DNA of 64,000 nucleotides from Flavobacterium foetidum (lineage in GTDB: Bacteria; Bacteroidota; Bacteroidia; Flavobacteriales; Flavobacteriaceae), in the NCBI RefSeq assembly GCF_004634245.1, contig NZ_SJTF01000003.1, positions 62,001 to 126,000 of the forward strand. The letters run 5' to 3'. Under the pieces are notes generated by a model that saw only the letters and a program-made list of their open reading frames with translations, ran no database searches and had not been told where the DNA came from. A program made the translations under genes and the position numbers. How positions within the stretch are numbered: the first letter of the stretch is position 1; every line of letters starts with the position of its first letter. Positions 23,241-30,851 of the stretch are shown one piece after another.

Positions 23241-25514
23241 CTATCTTCTTGCTTTAAAATAAGATTCTAAATTTTCACATCCTGAAAGATCAGAGCTATA
23301 TGTCGAAAACTCTTTAGCTACTTTTTTTGAGTTTGAATATTCATTTTTTTCAACATAATCCATCATACGCAGACAGAGTGCTTTAAATTTATCTGTTTTT
23401 GCATTTTGATAGGCTAACTGATAAAAAGCAATTGCTTTGACTTTGTTTCGATATTCTATTTCATCAATATACGATTCGTTTAGGTAACTGCTTTGATAGC
23501 CGAAACTATTATAACGGCGCATCATCCAAGAGTTTCCATTATTTGACATATTGTAGTAGCAGTTTGCCAAAAGAAAGTAATAATAATCCCGATCTTTTGT
23601 ATTTACATTATTTGCTAAATTAAGGTACTTAATAATCCGCTCCGTTACTGCAAGCTTGGTTACAACATACTTTTCTTTATGTTCAATAAAAGAATCGGTA
23701 TATTTAAAATCATAAAACGGATTTTGATCAAAAACATAATAATCTCCATATTCTCCTCTTTCCCAAGCATTGTAATTGTCATCCCAATATTTTTTATCTA
23801 GAGACTTAAAAACGGTTAAAGCATTACTCAACTGATTTTCTCTCAGGTATTTTGTTCCTAATAAATCTTTAAGATAATCTTTGTCTTTCAGCAATTTGAC
23901 ATAAATTATTTTTTGAAATTCTGTATAAGAGTCTTTGTCTAATCGATCAACAATTATTTGCAGATCTTGGGCAGAATAAACAAAATCCAGATAGTCAAAA
24001 TAACGTGAAAACTCTTGTAAGTTACCAGAAGTTTTTAATCGGTTACTTCTCCATTCTACATCATTTGAATCATAAGTTTCCTTTGCTGTTTCTTCAATTA
24101 AAGACAACAAAGCTAATCCATCAGTAATATTTCCTCTAAATTCTAATTCTCTTCCTAAAGCGAAAATAAAACGTGGATCATCCTTGTATTTTAAAATAAT
24201 ACTTTCAATTTCAGGTTTAATAAATGCTTTTCCATTTTCCTGATTTGCAGTAATACAGAGCGCTTTTATTTTTTCTATTTCTCCCGTTATCTTTTCAGAT
24301 TTATGTTCTTTTTCAAATAGAGAAATGTTTTTTAAACAGTCGCTATAATTTCTTGTAATAAATTGTAAATTAATTTTTGAAGCTTCCCAAACAATAGGAT
24401 TTTGTGTTTTAGCAACATCTACCGTATTTATAAAATCTAAAACTTCTTTTGCATACAATCTATCGTTTTCAGAGCGATTGCGTAAAGTTTCAGTTGTGAC
24501 TTTGACTTTATCATTCCAAAAATCAACATAATTTGTTGTTGGGGTATAATTGGTATAATAAGGCGTGTAAACCCAATCTTCAATCTTATTGATTTCGCGC
24601 AAAAGCAGAAAACCTAATATTTGAGACTGTGGATTGTTTTTATAAATTTCTCTCAGGTAGTCAAGATTTTTATCTACCTTTTGAACAGATGCATAAGCAT
24701 AAACATTGGCTCTTTCTTCTTTGTTCTTAACATATTTTAAGGCTTCCTCAATTTTAAAATCACGATGAAAATAATAGTAACTAGCGTAACTTTTTTCTGG
24801 AGAATACGCCATTAAATTAGCCACATCAACCATATATCCCGGATTTTCTTTTGTAAAAGTGTAAAAGAACAAACTCCAATAGTACAAATAATCTCTTTTG
24901 CTCTTATTGAAGTTAGATTCAAAAACTGATTTTATAACATCTTTTTTTCCCGAATAATAAGCCAGTCTTATCGTTAAAAAAGCATACTTTCTTTTAAAAT
25001 ATTGATTTTGTTCTTTATTGGTAGCTTCTACCATTTTGTCTAATAATTCAAATTTACCTCGATTATTTGACTCTTCGTTTCTTTCCCAAACATCTTCTGT
25101 ATCACTACTAACCATTTCGCAACTTTTTGCCATTTTAAGGTAAGTAATTGCGGTTGTTTTATTGTTTTGATACAAATATTTAATAAAGTCGTTATCACTT
25201 TTAGAATGAATATCCGTGTATGATAAATTAAAATTAAAATCTTCAATAGCATCAATTGAAACTTTTTTGTTGGTGTAATTATACCAGTCTGCTATGTTAG
25301 AATCTATATTCAATTTATAATCCTGCGGATTTCTGCCATAATCAAATCCCCATAAATCAGCATTGTAAAAAAATGATTTGTACTGATAATAATTAAAATA
25401 ATCAGGTTTAAACAGACAATACCTTACATCTTCCCCATACGGAGAATAACCACATGCAAAACTGTAGAAGCAACTACTTACTAAAAGCGCTGTAAAAACT
25501 AGAAATCTCTTCAT
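23241..25514 (-). CDS. Large exported protein of unknown function, 757 aa
   Basis: A signal peptide ends near Ser-Phe-Ala (LVSSCFYSFAC), and the mature protein opens CGYSPYGEDVRYCLFKPDYFNYY. The body is helical and very rich in Tyr, Asn and Lys. Paired helices look like degenerate TPR-type repeats, for example RKYAFLTIRLAYYSGKKDVIKSVFE, YRNKVKAIAFYQLAYQNAKTDKFKAL and YYYFLLANCYYNMS. No catalytic motif is visible. Its start lies inside the last 41 bp of the upstream lipoprotein gene, so the two are almost certainly made together. I cannot name the family. Confidence 0.7.
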   Translation of the reverse strand: MKRFLVFTALLVSSCFYSFACGYSPYGEDVRYCLFKPDYFNYYQYKSFFYNADLWGFDYGRNPQDYKLNIDSNIADWYNYTNKKVSIDAIEDFNFNLSYTDIHSKSDNDFIKYLYQNNKTTAITYLKMAKSCEMVSSDTEDVWERNEESNNRGKFELLDKMVEATNKEQNQYFKRKYAFLTIRLAYYSGKKDVIKSVFESNFNKSKRDYLYYWSLFFYTFTKENPGYMVDVANLMAYSPEKSYASYYYFHRDFKIEEALKYVKNKEERANVYAYASVQKVDKNLDYLREIYKNNPQSQILGFLLLREINKIEDWVYTPYYTNYTPTTNYVDFWNDKVKVTTETLRNRSENDRLYAKEVLDFINTVDVAKTQNPIVWEASKINLQFITRNYSDCLKNISLFEKEHKSEKITGEIEKIKALCITANQENGKAFIKPEIESIILKYKDDPRFIFALGRELEFRGNITDGLALLSLIEETAKETYDSNDVEWRSNRLKTSGNLQEFSRYFDYLDFVYSAQDLQIIVDRLDKDSYTEFQKIIYVKLLKDKDYLKDLLGTKYLRENQLSNALTVFKSLDKKYWDDNYNAWERGEYGDYYVFDQNPFYDFKYTDSFIEHKEKYVVTKLAVTERIIKYLNLANNVNTKDRDYYYFLLANCYYNMSNNGNSWMMRRYNSFGYQSSYLNESYIDEIEYRNKVKAIAFYQLAYQNAKTDKFKALCLRMMDYVEKNEYSNSKKVAKEFSTYSSDLSGCENLESYFKARR

Positions 25515-26535
25515 TTTTGTATTTTTTTAAAGTACTATTGCCTAAATGAAACAACGAAATTGTAGTTGTGTCGTCTAATTCTACATTTTTCTTAATAATA
25601 GAAATTGCTTCCTGAAGTGTCTTGGTATCGACTTCTTCAATTTTTAATTGGTCGCCCTTTTTTAAATAATATTCATATTCAAAAGTGTAATCTTCAGTCA
25701 TCTCATACCACATCGGTTTAGTCTGTTTAGTAATGCCACTTATATCTGCCGAACTAAAATCAACTAAACCTGCAAAACGATTATTGTGATACCATAACGT
25801 CCAATAAAAAACAGGCAATGCAATATCCAAATGCACTGGATAGCTTCTTTTTTTATCCAGATATGATTTCAATTCATTTATATCTAAAATTGAATTTTTA
25901 TCCGATTGTGATAATGGTTTTATCAAGTTATAACACATTAACATCGCTTTATCTACAGGTGGAACTCCCATAATATCCGGATATTTATACGGATAAAGTC
26001 TTAGGGTACAACTAATTTCCTTTTTTGACAATTCTTTTATCTTTTTCAATAAATAAAAATATTTGTCTTTTGTTGATTTTGTCCAATCACAATCAATTTG
26101 AATTTCAGAATAATCAAAATTAATTTCCTCATTATTACCATATCGATAACGTTCTTTGCGGTATTTGTTTATCAGAAAAACAATATTATCTGCAAGCTTA
26201 TCCAATGACTTTTCATTATTGTATTGAAAAATCTCATTCTTGATAAAAATAGTAGGAACAACATTTACAGAATCTAAATCCCGGAAGGTATATTGATCAG
26301 GATTATTTTTTTGATAAGGAAAATTTCCCATCGTTTCGCTGTAATCTACTTCAAAAAGTTTGTAATAGATTTTCTTTACCTCCAATTTATTAAGCTGACT
26401 ACTTGTTTCAGTACTAAAAGAAGATCCGCTTTTCCAGTAATAGAAAGCTCTCTCTATATTTTTAACTTTATTTTCCTTATTAGAACACCCCAATAAAAAA
26501 CAGAAAGCAAACACAAATAAAAGATATTTTTTCAT
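25474..26535 (-). CDS. Lipoprotein with TIM-barrel-like features, 353 aa
   Basis: The start is set at the ATG at 26535 (MKKYLLFVFAFCFLLGCSNK, lipobox Cys17). An upstream in-frame ATG at 26604 would hide this signal. The mature part has AFYYWKS (30-36), VVPTIFIKNEIF, then EIQIDCDWTKSTKDKYF (145-160) and LDIALPVFYWTLW. The QID.DW.....D.YF segment recalls strand 4 of glycosidase-like barrels such as DUF3142. An enzymatic role on a sugar is only a guess. It is the first gene of an overlapping pair with the 757-residue protein and is likely lipid-anchored in the outer or inner membrane. Confidence 0.65.
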   Translation of the reverse strand: MKKYLLFVFAFCFLLGCSNKENKVKNIERAFYYWKSGSSFSTETSSQLNKLEVKKIYYKLFEVDYSETMGNFPYQKNNPDQYTFRDLDSVNVVPTIFIKNEIFQYNNEKSLDKLADNIVFLINKYRKERYRYGNNEEINFDYSEIQIDCDWTKSTKDKYFYLLKKIKELSKKEISCTLRLYPYKYPDIMGVPPVDKAMLMCYNLIKPLSQSDKNSILDINELKSYLDKKRSYPVHLDIALPVFYWTLWYHNNRFAGLVDFSSADISGITKQTKPMWYEMTEDYTFEYEYYLKKGDQLKIEEVDTKTLQEAISIIKKNVELDDTTTISLFHLGNSTLKKYKNEEISSFYSAFSK

Positions 26536-26693
26536 TGTAAAGACGTTTTTTGTTTTAACGTAAAATCGTACTAAATTTATATTTTTTCGAGATACAAAAA
26601 TCAAAAAACTTAGACTATTTTTTAAAAAAATGGGGTATATAAAAACAATAAATCGGATTATCTATAAAAAGAAAGACAATACTTCTGTAACGG

Positions 26694-26774
26694 GGAATCA
26701 CACTCGAAATTCCACAATAAAAATCGCCAATCTTTGTTGAGTCACTAGTGTGATTCCTCGTTCCTCGGAATGAC
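26694..26774. repeat. Palindromic repeat with GGAATGAC tail
   Basis: GGAATCACACT (26694-26704) and AGTGTGATTCC (26747-26757) are perfect 11-bp inverted arms around a 42-bp spacer. TCGTTCCTCGGAATGACA follows immediately. I recall this kind of sequence as a dispersed intergenic repeat in flavobacteria. The 320-bp gap between the lipoprotein gene and valS otherwise holds only the valS terminator. Confidence 0.5.
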
Positions 26775-26795
26775 AAACTGTATGTATAAAACAAC

Positions 26796-26827
26796 AAACC
26801 CGACAGGTTTTTGAACCTGTCGGGTTT
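26796..26827 (-). terminator. Terminator of valS, ACAGGTT family
   Basis: The arms AAACCCGACAGGTT (26796-26809) and AACCTGTCGGGTTT (26814-26827) are perfectly paired with a 4-bp loop. It lies 29 bp past the valS stop codon in the sense of transcription and shares the CAGGTT core with the hairpins at 23196 and 30193. Confidence 0.75.
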
Positions 26828-26855
26828 AATTATATAATCAAAACAGAGATGACTC

Positions 26856-29489
26856 TTATTTCAAACCAGCCAAACTCTGCTCAATTGTAGCAATTTTTGC
26901 CAAGGCATCGGCTTGTTTTTGCTTCTCTAAATTAAGCACTTTCTCTGGAGCTCCGTTTACGAATTTCTCGTTTGAAAGCTTTGCTTCTACCGATTTCAAG
27001 AATCCTTTTGTGTAATTCAATTCTTCTGTCAGTTTTGCGATTTCTGCTTCAACATCAATATTTCCAGTAATCGGAATGAAATATTCATTTGATTTTACAC
27101 GGAAAGACAATGCACCGTCTACTTTTTCTGAAACATATTCGAAAGCCGAAACGTTTCCTAATTTGGTGATGATTGAATCGAAATAAGTAGAAACATTTTC
27201 GCTGTTGATTCCTTTTAATTCAATTGCATCTTTAAACGGAATATTTTTGTCTTTTCTGATGGTTCTGATTCCAGAAATCACTTCGATAGAATTTTCAAAA
27301 TCAGCGATTAATTTAGCATCAAATGATTTTATTTCTGGCCAAGTTGAAACGATTAAAGCTTCTTCTGGAGTTCTTTCAGCGATTAACTGCCAAATTTCTT
27401 CCGTCAAGAAAGGCATAAACGGATGCAACAACTTCAAATTGTTTTCTAACATTTCAATCGCTTTCGCGAAAGTTACGCTGTCAATTGGCTGTTGGTAAGC
27501 TGGTTTGATCATTTCTAAGAACCAAGAACAGAAATCATCCCAAACTAATTTGTAAATTGCCATTAATGAATCTGAAATTCTGTATTTCTCAAAATTATCT
27601 TCAATGTCAACTAAAGTTTGTTGCAACTTGGCTTCGTACCATTCGATTGCCACTTTTGATGATTCTGGTTGTGGAATAGTTTCTGAAACTTCCCATCCTT
27701 TAATCAATTTGAAAGCATTCCAGATTTTGTTTGAGAACGCTTTTCCTTGACTGCATAATTCTTCATCAAACATAATATCATTTCCTGCAGAAGCACTTAA
27801 AAGCAATCCTACACGAACTCCGTCTGCACTGAATTTATCAATCAAATCTAAAGGATCAGGAGAATTTCCTAATGATTTAGACATTTTACGGCGTTGTTTA
27901 TCACGCACTAAACCAGTTAAATATACATTTGTAAATGGTTTTTCGCCCGCATATTCATAACCTGCAATGATCATTCTCGCCACCCAGAAAAACAAGATAT
28001 CTGGACCTGTTACCAAGTCATTTGTTGGATAATAATATTTGAAATCTGGACTTTCTGGATCCATAATTCCTCCAAAAACAGACATCGGCCATAACCATGC
28101 AGAAAACCAAGTATCTAAAGCATCAACATCCTGTTTAAGGTCGCTTGTTGTTAATTGTTTATTGTTTGTTGCTTCTTGCGCTAATTTTAGTGCCTCTTCG
28201 ATGTTTTCTGCAACAACAAAATCTTCTTTACCGTCACCATAATAATATGCAGGAATTCTGTGTCCCCACCATAATTGACGAGAAATATTCCAATCACGAA
28301 TATTGTTTAACCAATGTGCATACGTGTTTTCGAAACGTTTTGGGTGTAATTTAATATCTCCTGTTTCTAAAACCGATTTAATGGCTGGTTTTACCAATTC
28401 TTCCATTTTAAGGAACCATTGGTCTGATAATCGTGGTTCGATTACGGCTTTGGTTCTTTCAGATGTTCCAACTTTATTTAAGTGTGTTTCTGTTTTTGCT
28501 AAAGCACCGATTTCTTGAAGTTCTTTTTCGATTTCCTTACGAACTACAAAACGGTCTTTTCCTTGATAATGTAATCCGAAGCTGTTTAAAGTAGCATCTT
28601 CATTAAAAATATCAACGATTTCAAGATTGTGTTTTTCTCCCAACGTTTTATCGTTCATATCGTGTGCAGGCGTTACTTTCAAACATCCTGTACCGAATTC
28701 AACATCTACATATTCGTCTTCGATAATCGGGATTACTCTACCGCAGATTGGAACGATAGCGCTTTTACCTTTTAAATGTGTAAAACGCTCATCATTCGGA
28801 TTGATACAGATGGCAGTATCTCCGAAGATAGTCTCAGGACGTGTTGTTGCAACCGTCAAGAAATCTTCGGAACCTTCTATTTTATATTTTAAGAAAAATA
28901 ATTTTCCTTGTTGTTCTTCGTAGATAACTTCTTCGTCAGAAAGAGTCGTTTTGGCTTCTGGATCCCAGTTTACCATTCGGTAACCTCTGTAAATTAATCC
29001 TTTGTTGTATAAATCAACAAAAGAACGAATTACAGATGCAGACATATCTGGATCCATTGTAAATTTAGTGCGTTCCCAATCGCAAGAAGCACCTAATTTC
29101 TTAAGCTGTTCTAAGATTGTTCCTCCGTATTTATCTGTCCATTCCCAAGCGTGTTTTAGGAATTCTTCACGGGTCAAGTCGTTTTTATTGATTCCTTCTG
29201 CTTTTAATTTTGCTACCACTTTTGCCTCAGTAGCAATAGAAGCGTGATCTGTTCCCGGAACCCAACAAGCATTGAATCCTTTAAGACGCGCTCTACGAAT
29301 TAAAACATCCTGAATCGTATTGTTCAACATATGTCCCATGTGAAGGACTCCAGTGACGTTTGGCGGTGGGATTACAATTGTATAAGGTGTTCTATGATCT
29401 GGTTCTGAATGAAAATAGTTGTTTTTCATCCAGTAATCATAACATTTGTTCTCAATCGTCTTAGCGTCAAATTGTGCTGGAATTGTCAT
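26856..29489 (-). CDS. valS: Valyl-tRNA synthetase, 877 aa
   Basis: The HIGH motif occurs as PPPNVTGVLHMGHML (about 40-55) and the KMSKS motif as RRKMSKSLGNSPDPL. The CP1 editing domain contains TTRPETIFGDTAI. A C-terminal coiled coil (about 810-875, IEAEIAKLTEELNYTKGFL-like) is the ValRS tRNA-binding arm. Length and order are normal for the bacterial enzyme. It charges tRNA-Val and edits mischarged Thr. A palindromic terminator follows and a GTTTAATCG-type word repeat precedes the gene. Its promoter may be TACTTTTG on the minus strand (29634-29641). Confidence 0.97.
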   Translation of the reverse strand: MTIPAQFDAKTIENKCYDYWMKNNYFHSEPDHRTPYTIVIPPPNVTGVLHMGHMLNNTIQDVLIRRARLKGFNACWVPGTDHASIATEAKVVAKLKAEGINKNDLTREEFLKHAWEWTDKYGGTILEQLKKLGASCDWERTKFTMDPDMSASVIRSFVDLYNKGLIYRGYRMVNWDPEAKTTLSDEEVIYEEQQGKLFFLKYKIEGSEDFLTVATTRPETIFGDTAICINPNDERFTHLKGKSAIVPICGRVIPIIEDEYVDVEFGTGCLKVTPAHDMNDKTLGEKHNLEIVDIFNEDATLNSFGLHYQGKDRFVVRKEIEKELQEIGALAKTETHLNKVGTSERTKAVIEPRLSDQWFLKMEELVKPAIKSVLETGDIKLHPKRFENTYAHWLNNIRDWNISRQLWWGHRIPAYYYGDGKEDFVVAENIEEALKLAQEATNNKQLTTSDLKQDVDALDTWFSAWLWPMSVFGGIMDPESPDFKYYYPTNDLVTGPDILFFWVARMIIAGYEYAGEKPFTNVYLTGLVRDKQRRKMSKSLGNSPDPLDLIDKFSADGVRVGLLLSASAGNDIMFDEELCSQGKAFSNKIWNAFKLIKGWEVSETIPQPESSKVAIEWYEAKLQQTLVDIEDNFEKYRISDSLMAIYKLVWDDFCSWFLEMIKPAYQQPIDSVTFAKAIEMLENNLKLLHPFMPFLTEEIWQLIAERTPEEALIVSTWPEIKSFDAKLIADFENSIEVISGIRTIRKDKNIPFKDAIELKGINSENVSTYFDSIITKLGNVSAFEYVSEKVDGALSFRVKSNEYFIPITGNIDVEAEIAKLTEELNYTKGFLKSVEAKLSNEKFVNGAPEKVLNLEKQKQADALAKIATIEQSLAGLK

Positions 29490-29583
29490 TTAATTAGGTT
29501 GTTTAATCGTTAATTCGTTTAATCGTCAATTTGTTAGTGGCTTAATCGTTACTTGAATAAATCAATGAAACGATTAACCACTA
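29490..29583. repeat. Word repeat (GTTTAATCG type) with inverted arms
   Basis: GTTTAATCGTTAATTC and GTTTAATCGTCAATTTG iterate upstream of valS. AGTGGCTTAATCGTT (from 29536) and AACGATTAACCACT (to 29582) can pair with one bulge, so the word repeat also forms a stem near the 5' end of valS. Confidence 0.5.
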
Positions 29584-29677
29584 TAACAAACAAACCAAAA
29601 CTTTGGTTCAATTTTTGTAATTATAATTGACAGCAAAAGTAAATAATTAAGTACACTATAAAAAACGAATTAATAAT

Positions 29678-29707
29678 TTGTGTGTTAATTAAAAGAATGT
29701 ATATTTA
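29678..29707 (+). promoter_or_regulatory. Promoter for DUF1573 gene
   Basis: TTG at 29678-29680, a spacer of 19 bp and TATATTTA at 29700-29707 fit the Bacteroidota pattern except for the last base. Confidence 0.5.
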
Positions 29708-29732
29708 CTTACAACTTAAAAACAATTTCAAA

Positions 29733-30113
29733 ATGAAAAATGTTGCCTCTTTTATTGCTATCGTATTGTTTAGCGCAATAGGTTATGCACAAAATGGCGC
29801 AAAAATTGAATTTGCTGCCCCAGACAATACAATTGATTATGGAAAAATTTCTAAGACAGACAGCGGAGTTCGCTCCTTTGAGTTTACAAACACAGGCGAC
29901 GCACCACTGCTAATTACTGGAGCAGAATCAACATTAAGTTCAATCGTTGTTACCAAACCTGCCGCAGCTATTATGCCAGGAAAAAAAGGAAAAATTGATG
30001 TGAAATACAATATGGCAAGCGGTCCGATTCGTAAAACAATTACAGTCGAAACCAATGCAGTCAATTATCCTGACGGACGTGTAGCCCTTAAAATTAAAGG
30101 TGAAGTTTTCTAA
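29733..30113 (+). CDS. DUF1573 exported protein, 126 aa
   Basis: The start is set at the ATG at 29733, giving a clear signal peptide (MKNVASFIAIVLFSAIGYAQ). The frame is open 17 codons upstream, but that sequence is AT-rich leader containing the promoter. The mature part is one Ig-like DUF1573 domain: DNTIDYGKISKTDSGVRSFEFTN, GDAPLLITGAESTLSS and a C-terminal VALKIKGEVF strand. Such proteins are periplasmic or surface ASPM-SPD-2-Hydin-like domains, often present in many copies in this phylum. Role unknown. It has its own promoter and terminator. Confidence 0.85.
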   Translation: MKNVASFIAIVLFSAIGYAQNGAKIEFAAPDNTIDYGKISKTDSGVRSFEFTNTGDAPLLITGAESTLSSIVVTKPAAAIMPGKKGKIDVKYNMASGPIRKTITVETNAVNYPDGRVALKIKGEVF

Positions 30114-30136
30114 AAAAACTTAAAATTATAAATTAC

Positions 30137-30171
30137 AAAAGCCGTTTCTTTAAGTAGAAACGGCTTTTTTT
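30137..30171 (+). terminator. Rho-independent terminator after DUF1573 gene
   Basis: GCCGTTTCT (30141-30149) and AGAAACGGC (30156-30164) pair perfectly, with an A-run before and a T-run after, so it can act in both directions. Confidence 0.85.
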
Positions 30172-30192
30172 ATCATTCTATAATTTAAATCA

Positions 30193-30211
30193 ACAGGTTT
30201 TTAAAACCTGT
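30193..30211. repeat. ACAGGTTTT palindrome, third copy
   Basis: ACAGGTTTT and AAAACCTGT are perfect 9-bp arms with a single central base. It lies between convergent genes and has the same core as 23196-23222 and 26796-26827. Confidence 0.6.
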
Positions 30212-30240
30212 GGTGTTAGGATATGATAATTAGCTTATCC

Positions 30241-30723
30241 TTATTTTTCAATACACTCAACTGAATCAAATTTGTATTTAACACGGTCAAAATCGATTGG
30301 CTTGTCTTTTACTAAATAGGTAACGCCCATAGTAGTCTGCATAGTTCCGTTTCCTAAAATGAGCTGATTGTCACGTTTTAACAATGCCATCGGATTTTTG
30401 AAAGTCTTTCCTTGGCTTGCAGCTTCCTTAAAAGTATAATCTATAAATAAGGTGTCACCATGAAATTCGCCAGCAACTTCTCCGGTCCTCACCGTTACTG
30501 GAGCAACCTTCATTATCATGTCTCCCGTTAATTTTCCGTTTTTTAAGGTATTCAATTTTAAATCTATTGTATCTTTTTCATAAATTGCTTTGTAGCAGGC
30601 AGTGCTTACTACTGCTTCTCCTTCTGCTTTTGCAGCAGCTTCGGCTTTTTGCTTTTCTTCATTTTTACAGCTTTGGAGTCCAATGCAGGCCAAAAGCAGA
30701 CAAGATAAGGTCAGATTTTTCAT
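30241..30723 (-). CDS. Hypothetical lipoprotein, 160 aa
   Basis: The start is set at the ATG at 30723, where MKNLTLSCLLLACIGLQSCK gives a lipoprotein signal with lipobox (Cys19). The 18 codons upstream in frame are AT-rich leader. The mature part has an Ala/Glu-rich linker (KQKAEAAAKAEGEA), then a small beta-rich domain with Cys near both ends (STACYKAIYEKDTI, VECIEK) that could form a disulfide. I recognise no named family. It resembles small NlpE-like barrels in strand pattern only. It is transcribed separately from the type IX operon, which ends 129 bp upstream. Confidence 0.65.
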   Translation of the reverse strand: MKNLTLSCLLLACIGLQSCKNEEKQKAEAAAKAEGEAVVSTACYKAIYEKDTIDLKLNTLKNGKLTGDMIMKVAPVTVRTGEVAGEFHGDTLFIDYTFKEAASQGKTFKNPMALLKRDNQLILGNGTMQTTMGVTYLVKDKPIDFDRVKYKFDSVECIEK

Positions 30724-30851
30724 AATATAAATTTCAATTGTTAGGTCTATAAAATTAAATAAAAAAGAAATCAACAAAAAGATTTTGGCAAAATTTTCTT
30801 TGAAGATGAAATCCGAAAGTTTTAAAAAGCTGTCGGCTCTACCGGAGAAAA

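Noticed and set aside
26615..26797. 60-codon minus-strand frame before the lipoprotein gene
   Set aside because: It is formed by the palindromic repeat at 26694-26774.
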